From assembly GCA_031551265.1 (NCBI GenBank), contig JAVBNU010000028.1:17314-81313 (forward strand): a stretch of DNA of 64,000 bases. The letters are read 5' to 3'. The stretch is from JAVBNU01 sp031551265 (lineage in GTDB: Bacteria > Cyanobacteriota > Vampirovibrionia > Gastranaerophilales > Gastranaerophilaceae). The translations under genes were made by a program, and so were the position numbers. Within the stretch, counting starts at the first letter, position 1. Every line of letters begins with the position of its first letter. The notes under the pieces were generated by a model. The model was not told the origin of the DNA and did no database searches. It saw nothing but the letters and a program-made list of their open reading frames with translations. Positions 35,746 through 44,252 of this stretch are shown in pieces.

Positions 35746-36067
35746 TATTTTGTCCTTTCCAAATTTTTAGATATTCTTTTGCAATTTTAATATCTTTGCT
35801 TTGAGTTTTTTTGTCACCTGCGCTCAATAGCAAAACCATTATGTTTTTGACATTAGCAAAATAAATTCTATAGCCGGATCCGAATTTAAAACGTAATTCA
35901 GAAATTTCATTATCAATTTTTTTGAAATCACCGAAATTTCCTTCTTCAACTTTGTACAGTCTATTGATAATTCTAAATGAAACAGATTTATCAAGAGATT
36001 CAATCCACTCGAAAACCGGTTCTCTGCCATTATCAAGTTTGAAAAATATTACATTTTTAAATTGCAT
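35729..36067 (-). CDS. RelE/HigB-superfamily toxin (Gp49-like)
   Basis: Putative ribosome-dependent mRNA interferase of the HI1419 type. The segments SVSFRIINRLYKVEEGNFGD, ISELRFKFGSGYRIYFANVK and IMVLLLSAGDKKTQSKDIKI, then AKEYLK, match the family, with conserved Arg and the GDK(K)xQ turn. ATG 36067 is preferred over a TTG nine codons upstream because a TTGAAA-17-TACAAT promoter ends 6 nt before it. The TTG lies inside the promoter. The mRNA is therefore expected to be leaderless. Confidence 0.88.
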   Translation of the reverse strand: MQFKNVIFFKLDNGREPVFEWIESLDKSVSFRIINRLYKVEEGNFGDFKKIDNEISELRFKFGSGYRIYFANVKNIMVLLLSAGDKKTQSKDIKIAKEYLKIWKGQNNDSTL

Positions 36068-36073
36068 AACTAT

Positions 36074-36102
36074 ATTGTATCCTATAACATACAAATTTTC
36101 AA
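36074..36102 (-). promoter_or_regulatory. Promoter of the RelE-type toxin-antitoxin pair
   Basis: On the minus strand TTGAAA (36097-36102), 17 nt, TACAAT (36074-36079); the ATG at 36067 is 6 nt beyond the -10. Confidence 0.75.
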
Positions 36103-36209
36103 GCAGCCTTTTTTATATGAACTATCCTACATATGTATGATTTTTATACTTATTTAATTAAAGAAAAAAACCTTTTTTGACGATTACATGGACAGAGAAG
36201 GTGAAAATT

Positions 36210-36611
36210 ATGTTAAACTTAGCCATTACAAATCAACAATTTGAAGAGTTATCTGATCATTCCGATAAGAGTGTACTGATTATATGTGAGTCCATCACAT
36301 CACAAGCGCTTTTAACTGAAAAATGTATTGATGCCGGTGTTAAAGAAGAGAATATCTTCCACCACAACTCAATATTCAACATTCAGGAAATAATGTGCGA
36401 TGAGCTGACACACGTGATTATTGACGCATGTTTGTATAATTACTTTGTGTTCAGTGTTTTGGACAAGTATATAAACGAAAGCGACTTGTCTATTCTTATA
36501 TACCACGGCGAAGACGGGCTAAAGACAATAAGACTGATAACAGATAATCGCTTGTTGCATATCAACAGTATGACAACAACTTTGTTGATGAAAAAATTAC
36601 TAGACGAATAA
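36210..36611 (+). CDS. Hypothetical protein, receiver-like fold possible
   Basis: Protein of 133 aa starting MLNLAITNQQFEELSDHSDK, with GAGAAGGTG before ATG 36210. Alternating strands and helices (KSVLIICESITSQALLTEKC, then THVIIDACLYNYFVFSVLDK and SDLSILIYHGEDGLKTI) suggest a small Rossmann- or receiver-like fold. The usual phospho-Asp and Lys pattern is not evident. No family is recognised. A terminator follows. Confidence 0.6.
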   Translation: MLNLAITNQQFEELSDHSDKSVLIICESITSQALLTEKCIDAGVKEENIFHHNSIFNIQEIMCDELTHVIIDACLYNYFVFSVLDKYINESDLSILIYHGEDGLKTIRLITDNRLLHINSMTTTLLMKKLLDE

Positions 36612-36631
36612 AAAAACACTTCAATCAAACA

Positions 36632-36660
36632 AAAAGACCGACTTATTGCCGGTCTTTTTT
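36632..36660. terminator. Bidirectional terminator
   Basis: AAAAGACCG / CGGTCTTTT 9-bp stem with a 9-nt loop, A-rich on the left and T-rich on the right. It serves the 36210 gene and the convergent 36681 gene. Confidence 0.88.
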
Positions 36661-36680
36661 GCTATTAATTAATTTTTAGA

Positions 36681-36974
36681 TTAATCACTCCATCTGTTTG
36701 TAAAGTCGTAATCTTTGGTGCCAAATGCCCTGTCGTCATACGCAGGATCAATATATGCATTCACTTTACGCCAAAAAGTAGAACGTTTACCTGTGTTAGT
36801 TTCTTTATCGCGATACGGGCTGTATATTTGCGCATTTATTATTCTGATTGACTCTTGTGAATAACCCTGATTTTTCATATACACAGCATTTGTCATATCT
36901 GTGTTAAGCACTGCTGAAAAAGCCGTACTGCTTGATAAAATTATAATTGATAATAAACAAAAAATTCTCTTCAT
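36681..36974 (-). CDS. Small exported hypothetical protein
   Basis: A signal peptide (MKRIFCLLSIIILSSSTAFS, cut near AVLN) and a 75-residue mature part rich in Asp, Tyr and Arg (YSQESIRIINAQIYSPYRDK; FWRKVNAYIDPAYDDRAFGT). GAGGTTAAT precedes the ATG. No family recognised; a periplasmic protein is likely. Confidence 0.7.
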   Translation of the reverse strand: MKRIFCLLSIIILSSSTAFSAVLNTDMTNAVYMKNQGYSQESIRIINAQIYSPYRDKETNTGKRSTFWRKVNAYIDPAYDDRAFGTKDYDFTNRWSD

Positions 36975-37039
36975 ATTAACCTCACTATTACTTTATATTG
37001 TATCTTATTTTTTAAATTAGTGCAATTTAATTTAAAAAA

Positions 37040-38095
37040 TTATTTCAAAGAGTCTCTAACCAAGTCCTCAAAGGATTTTAGCAGGTTTTCCTCAGAAACT
37101 TTTTTTATAATCTCACCTTTTTTAAAAATATATCCTTCATTTATACCACCTGCGATACCAAAATCAGCATGTGAAGCTTCGCCCGGGCCGTTTACAGCGC
37201 AACCCATAACAGCAATAGTCAAAGGTTCCTGAATATCGGTAAACCTGCTTTCTACTTCTTTCGCAAGCCCAATAAGGTCAATCTGACAACGCCCACAGGT
37301 CGGGCACGAAATAAAATTAATACCTTTTTGTCTTAAATTTAACGATTTAAGTATTTCGAAGCCGGCATGTATTTCTTCAATCGGATTTTCCGTGAGCGAA
37401 ACCCGAATTGTATCGCCAATACCTTCGGCTAGTAAAGTTCCCAATCCAACAGCCGATTTTATAATTCCGCCTTTCAACGTTCCCGCCTCAGTCACTCCCA
37501 AATGCAGAGGATAATTAACTTTGTCAGCTATTAATCTGTAAGCCTCAATCGTTGTAAGGACGTCGCTGGATTTGAGTGAAATTTTTATCAAATCAAAATC
37601 GTTTTTCTCTAAAATCTCGACATGTCTGAGCGCGCTCATAACCATTTTTTCAGCCAAAGGCTTATCCATTTGTTTTATATCTTTTTCCAAAGAACCCGCG
37701 TTAATACCTATGCGAATCGGAATTGCGTTAGTCTTAGCCAAACTCACGACTTTTTTGATATTTTCCTCACTACCGATATTACCGGGATTCAACCGCAGCG
37801 CATCAACGCCATTCTCTATACATTTTATCGCGAGTCTGTAATCAAAATGTATATCAGCTATAACAGGAATCGGAGATTGCTTTTTAATCTCCTTCAAGGC
37901 ATTAGCAGCGTCTTCATTCAAAATCGCAGCCCTGACTAACTCACATCCTGCGTTAGCCAACCCGGCTATTTGTGCAGAAGTCGCAGCCACATCACGAGTA
38001 TCTGTGTTACACATAGATTGCACGGTTATAGGCGCATCACCACCGATTTTCACACCGCCAATTTCAATTTGTTTTGATTTTCTACGCTCTATCAT
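37040..38095 (-). CDS. ispG: 4-hydroxy-3-methylbut-2-enyl diphosphate synthase
   Basis: Iron-sulfur enzyme of the MEP isoprenoid pathway that makes HMBPP. TIM-barrel start IGGDAPITVQSMCNTDTRDV, then PVIADIHFDYRLAIKCIENG and RLNPGNIGSEENI. The 4Fe-4S Cys lie in SCPTCGRCQIDL and the third in VMGCAVNGPGEASHAD. Length of 351 aa is the standard bacterial short form. It is divergent from the phosphoesterase gene. Together with the polyprenyl synthase at 983 it points to the MEP route for isoprenoids. Confidence 0.96.
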   Translation of the reverse strand: MIERRKSKQIEIGGVKIGGDAPITVQSMCNTDTRDVAATSAQIAGLANAGCELVRAAILNEDAANALKEIKKQSPIPVIADIHFDYRLAIKCIENGVDALRLNPGNIGSEENIKKVVSLAKTNAIPIRIGINAGSLEKDIKQMDKPLAEKMVMSALRHVEILEKNDFDLIKISLKSSDVLTTIEAYRLIADKVNYPLHLGVTEAGTLKGGIIKSAVGLGTLLAEGIGDTIRVSLTENPIEEIHAGFEILKSLNLRQKGINFISCPTCGRCQIDLIGLAKEVESRFTDIQEPLTIAVMGCAVNGPGEASHADFGIAGGINEGYIFKKGEIIKKVSEENLLKSFEDLVRDSLK

Positions 38096-38163
38096 GCTCG
38101 CCCGTTTCTGATATAATTAGCTTGTATTATTAAATTACCATAAAAATAAAGCTGAGGTACGAC

Positions 38164-38919
38164 ATGAAAATAGCCATTATTTCGGATATTCACGGTAATA
38201 TGCAAGCGCTTGAAAGTGTTTTGAAAGACATAGAAATTGAAGACTGTGACAAAATATTTTGTCTTGGTGATCTCGCTATGGCAGGGCCTCAGCCGATTGA
38301 AACAATCGAAAAAATACAAGAATTAATGCTGACAAAGGATTTCACAATAATTCAAGGCAACACAGACGAAATGATTGCTGATTACAACAAAATGCAAGTC
38401 GAAGCCCTGCGCAAAATGAACGAAATCATGGGCAACGCACTTGAGGATGACCAAAAAATCATACCTGTCAGACAGAAGGAATTTCTACGTCATTTTGACA
38501 AAACAAAGGAACTGGAAATAAACGGCGTCAAAATATTTTTAGCACACGGCTCACCTCGCAAAAACAACGAAAATATCTTGCCCGGTATGCCGCTTGAAGA
38601 AGTGGAAAAAATGATAGCCGGCGTCGATGCTGATGTTATTTTTGTCGGTCATACGCACTTACCGTGCGGCTACCAAACAAGCACCAATCAAACAGTCGTG
38701 AACGTTGGCAGCGTCGGACGTCCGTTCACGCCAAAACCCGACGCCTGTTACGCAATCCTTGAAATTGACGAAGATGAAGAAGGCGAATTTATGGTCAGAC
38801 ACAGTTTCGTCAATTATGACAGAGAAAAAGCCGCAGAATTACTTAGACAACGTGATTTCGCAGGCGCCGAAAAACTGGCAGAAATGCTTATCAGCCCTAC
38901 CGAGCGCTACCCCAAATAA
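38164..38919 (+). CDS. Metallophosphoesterase, YfcE/MJ0936 type
   Basis: Two-metal phosphodiesterase of unknown substrate. The metal ligands lie in IISDIHGNMQAL, CLGDLAMAG, IQGNTDEM, LAHGSPRKN and VGHTHLPCGY. Length is 251 aa, with a Glu-rich C-terminal extension beyond the minimal fold. GAGGTACGAC precedes the ATG and a TATAAT-like box is at about 38113. An 85-nt gap separates it from the PQ-loop gene. Confidence 0.9.
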   Translation: MKIAIISDIHGNMQALESVLKDIEIEDCDKIFCLGDLAMAGPQPIETIEKIQELMLTKDFTIIQGNTDEMIADYNKMQVEALRKMNEIMGNALEDDQKIIPVRQKEFLRHFDKTKELEINGVKIFLAHGSPRKNNENILPGMPLEEVEKMIAGVDADVIFVGHTHLPCGYQTSTNQTVVNVGSVGRPFTPKPDACYAILEIDEDEEGEFMVRHSFVNYDREKAAELLRQRDFAGAEKLAEMLISPTERYPK

Positions 38920-39004
38920 AAAACAAGACCCTGGCATCTATGTCGTTGACAGGAAGAAAATCCAGGGTTTACGTAGTTATTATAGCATAATTGAGAGAAT
39001 AAAA

Positions 39005-39271
39005 ATGCACCACTTTAGTATATTTGAAATAGGAATGTTGGTTTGTTTCGGCGCAAGTTGGCCGTTTGCACTGGCGAAAACTTACCGCACAAAATCAGTT
39101 AAAGGCAAAAGCCCGATTTTTTTGATGCTCGTAATAATCGGCTACCTTTTGGGAATGCTGCATAAAGCTGTCTACAACTACGACGTAGTGATTTATTTAT
39201 ACCTGCTAAATGCGCTCCTGGTCTTTGGCGATTTGATGCTCTACTACCGTTACCGTTATCGCACAGCATGA
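39005..39271 (+). CDS. Small PQ-loop (SemiSWEET-like) membrane protein
   Basis: Protein of 88 aa with three membrane spans and the PQ-loop pattern FGASWPFALAKTYRTKSVKG then SPIFLMLVIIGYLLGMLHKA. The Pro in the first span and the KSVKGKSP hinge are typical of dimeric SemiSWEET-type carriers. The reading frame extends 100 codons upstream into the phosphoesterase gene, but ATG 39005 with GAGAGAAT before it makes the natural start. The substrate is not known. Confidence 0.75.
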   Translation: MHHFSIFEIGMLVCFGASWPFALAKTYRTKSVKGKSPIFLMLVIIGYLLGMLHKAVYNYDVVIYLYLLNALLVFGDLMLYYRYRYRTA

Positions 39272-39310
39272 AATGTAATCAGTTGTATTAATGTCTTAAT
39301 TTTATGCTTC

Positions 39311-39478
39311 ATACTTTCTTTTTACCAGAAAAAGAAAGTATGCAAAGAAAACCTCTCGGCTGATTTCACTCACAGACTACCACTAAATTCATTTAAGGAA
39401 ACTTAACTCACTTCGTTCAAACAAAAGTTTCCCTGTCGTTTATTCATTAAGTGGTAGTCAACTCATTCAACAAGCCGA
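39311..39478. repeat. Large nested palindromic element in a 501-nt gene-free gap
   Basis: ATACTTTCTTTTT and AAAAAGAAAGTAT (39311-39341) form a perfect 13-bp hairpin. Next to it is a nested inverted repeat: TCGGCT (39356) with AGCCGA (39473), GACTACCACT (39375) with AGTGGTAGTC (39450), and GGAAACTT (39397) with AAGTTTCC (39425). The arms fall in the same order on both sides, so the element can fold as one long branched hairpin. No gene is credible in 39272-39772. Confidence 0.8.
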
Positions 39479-39772
39479 ACAGTAGTCAGGGCTTTGCCAT
39501 GATAAGTAGCAGCTAGAGATTATATGTAAATTTTTCTTAATAAATGCCCCAAAACTAGCAAATATTTTCGTTTTTGGGGTTTATATAATTGGAAATAAAG
39601 TATCAATATAATACTGAATTAAGAGGATTAAAAAAATCCAAACACCCATTACAATGAAAATATTAAAGAAGTTAAGTCTGTGTCAAATTACTATCCTGAT
39701 AGGTAACCCGATTTATTAAAAATACAATTAATATTGTAGATATATGTGTTAAATTAATATGGAACGATTAAA

Positions 39773-40609
39773 GTGGAAATTATTGTAAACAGTCCTTCCT
39801 TTGGGAAAAGGACACCTCAACCTAAAGCGCTGTGGCGTGGTGTTTCAAGCTTTTTTAAACGGCTGTATCCCGAAAGCACACCTCAGGAGATATCTGAATT
39901 TTTCAAAACAGCTGACAGATTCAGAATGCCTGCGAGCAGACAAGTCGGACGCACACATTTTCCTGCAACATTACCAAAACCATTGGTAAGAGATACCTTT
40001 GTGCCCGTAAAACTGCCTGCACCGCCCAAAGAAAATTTTATTGGCGGCTCAAAAATTGAAAACTGGAGTGCCGAAGCACAATCAGAGCTAAATCGCATCG
40101 CGCAAAAAATAGATAGAAATAACGCTGCAGCGAAAACTGTCCATTACCTCGCCACTGACCAACGCAAATTAATGGAAAAAAAGCTGCTTAACGCGACAAT
40201 GGCTGATTTGAAAGTGGTGACTGAACATATTGCTCAGCAGAAACGCTCATCAGGTTTCGCTGAAATTTCAGAATGGCTGCGGAAAGAATCCTTCGCGAAT
40301 AAAGGCTTTGCTAATACGCAGGTCAAGGATTTTTTTCGAATAGCAAAAGGCGTTAATTGGCCTCCCGAGGTAAAAGAGCACTATGCATCCTTCGCCAAAT
40401 ACTGCGTAAACGGCAAAAATACCACTCTCGCTGATTTTGTGCATGCTGCCATTCACGGTGTACCCGAAAAAGCTGCAACAAAACAACCTTCAGTGGCTGA
40501 ACAATGGAACACAATGTGGAACTACAGACAGAATTTCGAACGCCCTGTAGAAAGCTTCATCGGCAAAATCGTAAAAACTCTCGGGCTAAGCAGTAAGCCA
40601 CCTGTTTAA
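39773..40609 (+). CDS. Leader-bearing hypothetical protein, 278 aa
   Basis: It starts at GTG 39773 because an in-frame stop lies six codons upstream and no ATG intervenes. The N-terminus MEIIVNSPSFGKRT is a short version of the leader. The rest is helical and Lys-rich. The segment ATMADLKVVTEHIAQQKRSS (about residues 140-160) resembles STIGDIAVLSERLVQHAQEQ in the protein at 41164, so these two neighbours are probably distant paralogues. No known family. Confidence 0.68.
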   Translation: MEIIVNSPSFGKRTPQPKALWRGVSSFFKRLYPESTPQEISEFFKTADRFRMPASRQVGRTHFPATLPKPLVRDTFVPVKLPAPPKENFIGGSKIENWSAEAQSELNRIAQKIDRNNAAAKTVHYLATDQRKLMEKKLLNATMADLKVVTEHIAQQKRSSGFAEISEWLRKESFANKGFANTQVKDFFRIAKGVNWPPEVKEHYASFAKYCVNGKNTTLADFVHAAIHGVPEKAATKQPSVAEQWNTMWNYRQNFERPVESFIGKIVKTLGLSSKPPV

Positions 40610-40660
40610 TGTGTTTGGCAATGCGAAAATGTAGGGGGGGGAAAAACCTCAACCTACTTT

Positions 40661-40873
40661 CTAAAATTTCTGAGAAATTTTTTCATATTCTAACTTTAAA
40701 TACTCCAATGTTGTCAGTATTGGACAAATCTTTTCATACTCTAAATTATTTTCACAAAAACCTGTCACTATCTCAGCCAAATTCCCTATAGTGTTGAGGG
40801 ATAATTCAAGCTCATCGTGCAACTCTCTCGGTATTTCATAATTTCCGTTTTCATTTATTGTGATTCTACTCAT
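40661..40873 (-). CDS. Small acidic helical protein, 70 aa
   Basis: MSRITINENGNYEIPRELHD ... EYLKLEYEKISQKF. Glu-rich and helical, with AGGATAATT before the ATG. The N-terminal part (ITINENGNYEIPRE) could be a short beta hairpin like that of small regulators. No family recognised. A degenerate module A repeat (about 40630-40658) lies between it and the previous gene. Confidence 0.5.
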   Translation of the reverse strand: MSRITINENGNYEIPRELHDELELSLNTIGNLAEIVTGFCENNLEYEKICPILTTLEYLKLEYEKISQKF

Positions 40874-41027
40874 ATAATTATCCTATTGTGCTATATTTCG
40901 AATATCAGTCTTATATCCATAAAACTATTGTACAGATTTTCTTAACATAAGTGTACGTTGTCGAATATGAAATTGATTTTAATATTCGACTTGAAAATAA
41001 TTCAATTTATGGACATTTAAAAATAAA

Positions 41028-41055
41028 GATGAGAGATGAGAGATGAGAGATGAGA
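41028..41055. repeat. Four tandem copies of a 7-bp unit
   Basis: GATGAGA is repeated four times without change, about 110 nt upstream of the 41164 gene. Such a short tandem array is prone to slippage and could alter promoter spacing. Confidence 0.9.
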
Positions 41056-41163
41056 GCTTAACGTATTTGTAAATTTTTCTTCACAATCTTTTTTATACCC
41101 GCAATTAATTTTTGTCAGCTCCTTTGTAGCTATATAAATGTAGTGAAAAAAGGAAAGTTACAA

Positions 41164-41949
41164 ATGGGCATTAAAGCAATCAGATTTTTACTTGGTGAAA
41201 GAACTTTTATCAAGCCACAATGGGAAAAAATATCAGGCAAGGCGCTAGAGAAATCAACAATTGGCGATATAGCTGTTTTGAGTGAAAGATTAGTCCAACA
41301 CGCTCAGGAACAGGGCATTGAAGCACCCGAACTATTACGAAAAGTCGGGCCGTTTATTGAAGCCAACCCCTGCGTAGCAAGTTTGCCGTTGGCTGACTTG
41401 AGCGCTGCATTTGTAGAGAAACCGACACAATCTCTACATCGTAGAACAAGCCAGTTACTTGGTTTTGAGTGGGATAGTTCTCTGCAAAGAGTCCTCAGCT
41501 CATGCCAGGAACTCTTAGAACTCACGTCTAACCCTGTTGCAATGTTCACCAGACTCGGACAAGCCAGTGATGTGCTGCAGCATCCCAGAATGGCAAAAAA
41601 TATTGAAAACGCAGAACTGAGCAAAAATATTTTTGATGTAGTATCCGAATTGCCATACAACAGGCGCGAAAAAGCTGTCAAAGACATAACAGCTAAATTC
41701 ATGGACACCTTCACTCCCGAGATGGAAGCAGCAGCAGGGCCTAAAATGCCGAATGAAGCAATTGACAGCTTCTTGAGCAGCGCAAAAACCATAGCCGAAG
41801 GCAATACAGGAAATCAATCAGCGCAGCAAGCAAAACGTGCAGCAAAACCTGACGAAGCCGAAAAAGCATTAGAAGAGTTTGGCAAAATGTTCGAACAAGG
41901 ACTAAAAGAACTGGATAATTTCTTTGGCGGGCTTTTTGGCGGGAAATAA
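41164..41949 (+). CDS. Hypothetical helical protein, 261 aa
   Basis: ATG 41164 with AAAAAAGGAAAG before it is the start; a GTG seven codons upstream is weaker. The N-terminus (MGIKAIRFLLGERTFIKPQW) may be a diverged leader. The body is all-helical, and one segment (TIGDIAVLSERLVQHAQEQG) is shared with the 39773 protein. The C-terminus ends in LDNFFGGLFGGK, a Gly-Phe-rich tail. No recognised domain. Confidence 0.62.
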   Translation: MGIKAIRFLLGERTFIKPQWEKISGKALEKSTIGDIAVLSERLVQHAQEQGIEAPELLRKVGPFIEANPCVASLPLADLSAAFVEKPTQSLHRRTSQLLGFEWDSSLQRVLSSCQELLELTSNPVAMFTRLGQASDVLQHPRMAKNIENAELSKNIFDVVSELPYNRREKAVKDITAKFMDTFTPEMEAAAGPKMPNEAIDSFLSSAKTIAEGNTGNQSAQQAKRAAKPDEAEKALEEFGKMFEQGLKELDNFFGGLFGGK

Positions 41950-42007
41950 AAAATAAATTCTGCAATCACAAAAACTTTTTCGTTTAATTTATGTTAAAAT
42001 AAATTTC

Positions 42008-42823
42008 ATGAAGAAGTTTTTAACTATGTGTATAGTCCTGTTGATGACCTGCCTCTGCGCGAGCGCCGAAAGTATTAAAGTTGCGCAAATTGCAGGCATT
42101 AATCTTAAAATTGAAAGTGAAGAAACTGTGCTTATCCGAAAGCTCAATCGTTTTGTGCAGCAAATAAATGAATCCGACGTTGATGTTGTTGTGTTTACAG
42201 GCGATGTGATCGCTAATTCGAAAAAAGACGAGTTTAAGAAATTCTGCGAAATAATTAAAAACTTAAAAAAACCATATTATATTGCGCTTGGCGAAAATGA
42301 TGTACACAAAATCAACGGCATAGCTAAAGACGATTTCATGCGCTATTGGACATACAAAAACCCAAACCAAAACACAGAATCGCCAAATTACTCATTTACG
42401 CCCAAAAAAGATATTGCATTCGTCATACTTGATGGCGCCTCGCCTGTAGCAAAAAGTTTGCATGGATATTACAGTGATGCGACGGCAAAATGGCTCGACA
42501 CAACATTGAATAAAAATAAAACCAAAAAAGTCGTGATTTTCCAGCATTTTCCGACTGTCTATCCTGAAGAAAAATACTCATACACAACTTTAGAAGACGA
42601 AAAATATAATGAAGTAATTAAAAAGCACGATAACATCGGAGCCATAATCTCAGCCCACTACAACAAAGATGCCATTATCGAAAAAAACGGCATTACATAT
42701 ATTTCAACTCAGGATTTTAATAATGACTACAAATATCGTATACTAGATATTAAGTACGATAAAAAAATGAAAAAGTCAGATTCAACCTTTGACATCAAAA
42801 CAGAATTAGTAAAAGTTTATTAG
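42008..42823 (+). CDS. Exported metallophosphoesterase
   Basis: A signal peptide (MKKFLTMCIVLLMTCLCASA) leads a calcineurin-like phosphoesterase. Metal-ligand motifs are VFTGDVIANS, LGENDVHKI (N of GNxD replaced in order by GEND), IFQHFPTVYP and ISAHYNKDAI. The first DxH is weak (VAQIAGINLK), so activity is uncertain. Length is 271 aa. An extended -10 box (TGtTAAAAT, 41992-42000) ends 7 nt before the ATG. It is followed 7 nt later by the DUF4127 gene, probably one transcript. Confidence 0.78.
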   Translation: MKKFLTMCIVLLMTCLCASAESIKVAQIAGINLKIESEETVLIRKLNRFVQQINESDVDVVVFTGDVIANSKKDEFKKFCEIIKNLKKPYYIALGENDVHKINGIAKDDFMRYWTYKNPNQNTESPNYSFTPKKDIAFVILDGASPVAKSLHGYYSDATAKWLDTTLNKNKTKKVVIFQHFPTVYPEEKYSYTTLEDEKYNEVIKKHDNIGAIISAHYNKDAIIEKNGITYISTQDFNNDYKYRILDIKYDKKMKKSDSTFDIKTELVKVY

Positions 42824-42830
42824 TAAATAT

Positions 42831-44252
42831 ATGAAAAAAATTGCACTCATACCAATAGATAACAGACCTGTCTGCTACTGTTTGCCAAAACAAATTGCAG
42901 CCTGCATGGATAACTACGAGCTTTTGATGCCCGAACGTGGTTTACTTGGCAGCCTGACAACCCCGGCTAAAATCCGCAAATTAATGGAGTGGCTCGAAGG
43001 GCTCAAAGAAGTCGACTACATAGTTCTTTCACTTGATACGCTGGCATATGGGGGATTAGTGAATTCCCGCCGCTCAAGTGAAGTCTACGACGATGTAATC
43101 GCACGACTTGAGGAATTAAAAGATATTCTGAAAAAAAAATCAGCAAAAGTTTTTGGCTTTTCAAGTATAATGCGAATTTCAAACAACAACATCAACGAAG
43201 AAGAAAAAGAGTACTGGGGTGAGTACGGCAAAAAGATTTTTGACTATTCGTATAATCTCCACCGCTCAAAAAAACTCAATGACAACGAATCTCACAGCAA
43301 ACAAAGCTGTATTTCCGAAACCATTCCAAAAGAAATTTTAGACGACTATCTCACAACGCGTGAGCGCAATTTGATGGTGAACGAACACTACTTTAGCTGG
43401 CTCGAAGAAGGCGTTTTGGACTTCATCGTATACTCAAAAGATGATTGTGCGCAATACGGTTTGAATGTTTGGGAAGCCGAAATTCTACAAGACAAAATCT
43501 TCAAAAACAAATACAACGCAATCATAAAAACTGGGGCGGACGAAATCCCGCTTTCACTTATTTCGCGCGTGCTTACGCAAAACAACAAAATAAAAATCTT
43601 GCCTGTCTTTACACAACCTGATTACACAAACAAAATTTCAAAGTACGAAGATATTTCTGTTTTGCTTTCTACAATTTCACAAATTGACCTGTCAGGTGCA
43701 AAAGTCGCCAAAAATCGGGACGACGCTGACTTGATATTGTTGATAAATAATTTCAAAAACGAACAGGGCGAAATCGTCATGGGTGTTAGCGAAGAATGTT
43801 TTGCCGGCGATTTTAAACTCCCTGAAAAGCCATATTTTATAGCAGATATTCTCAATGCAAACGGTGCCGATAATTGTTTCGTTGATAATTTATTTAAAAA
43901 AGGTATCAGCATAGAAAACTTTTACGGGTATGCCGGCTGGAACACCACAGGCAACACGCTTGGCAGCGCAATCTGCGCAGCGCTCGCGAAATTCTGCGCC
44001 GAAAACGCAAATTTAAATTTATTCAAAAAAGTCATAATGACACGATTCCTCGATGACTGGGCTTACCAAGCCAATGTCAGACAAGCACTAAAGGCCGAAA
44101 ACGCCGATTTTTCATCCAAAACAATCAAAGCGAAAATGCAGCCATACGAAGAAAAATTAAACAATATTTTATCCACAAACTATAGCAAAATCGAATACGT
44201 TTACCCCTGGAACAGATTTTTCGAAGTTGAAATCAGCATAGGTAATGAATAG
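42831..44252 (+). CDS. DUF4127 family protein
   Basis: Cytoplasmic protein of 473 aa. The start KKIALIPIDNRPVCYCLPKQ and the segments LSLDTLAYGGLVNSRRS and NFYGYAGWNTTGNTLGSAIC are characteristic of the DUF4127 family, whose function is not established. The Asp-Asn-Arg-Pro and Gly-rich conserved blocks suggest an enzyme, possibly acting on sugars or phosphodiesters. It is cotranscribed with the exported phosphoesterase. It is convergent with rarA with no gap. Confidence 0.82.
   Translation: MKKIALIPIDNRPVCYCLPKQIAACMDNYELLMPERGLLGSLTTPAKIRKLMEWLEGLKEVDYIVLSLDTLAYGGLVNSRRSSEVYDDVIARLEELKDILKKKSAKVFGFSSIMRISNNNINEEEKEYWGEYGKKIFDYSYNLHRSKKLNDNESHSKQSCISETIPKEILDDYLTTRERNLMVNEHYFSWLEEGVLDFIVYSKDDCAQYGLNVWEAEILQDKIFKNKYNAIIKTGADEIPLSLISRVLTQNNKIKILPVFTQPDYTNKISKYEDISVLLSTISQIDLSGAKVAKNRDDADLILLINNFKNEQGEIVMGVSEECFAGDFKLPEKPYFIADILNANGADNCFVDNLFKKGISIENFYGYAGWNTTGNTLGSAICAALAKFCAENANLNLFKKVIMTRFLDDWAYQANVRQALKAENADFSSKTIKAKMQPYEEKLNNILSTNYSKIEYVYPWNRFFEVEISIGNE

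Noticed and set aside
38705..39004. A 188-aa version of the PQ-loop protein with a 100-residue N-terminal extension
   Set aside because: The extension lies out of frame within the phosphoesterase gene and has no protein-like character; ATG 39005 gives the whole three-span fold.
41028..41055. Short regular repeats that could suggest a CRISPR array
   Set aside because: The 7-bp units are directly adjacent without spacers and no cas gene is present; it is a simple tandem repeat.
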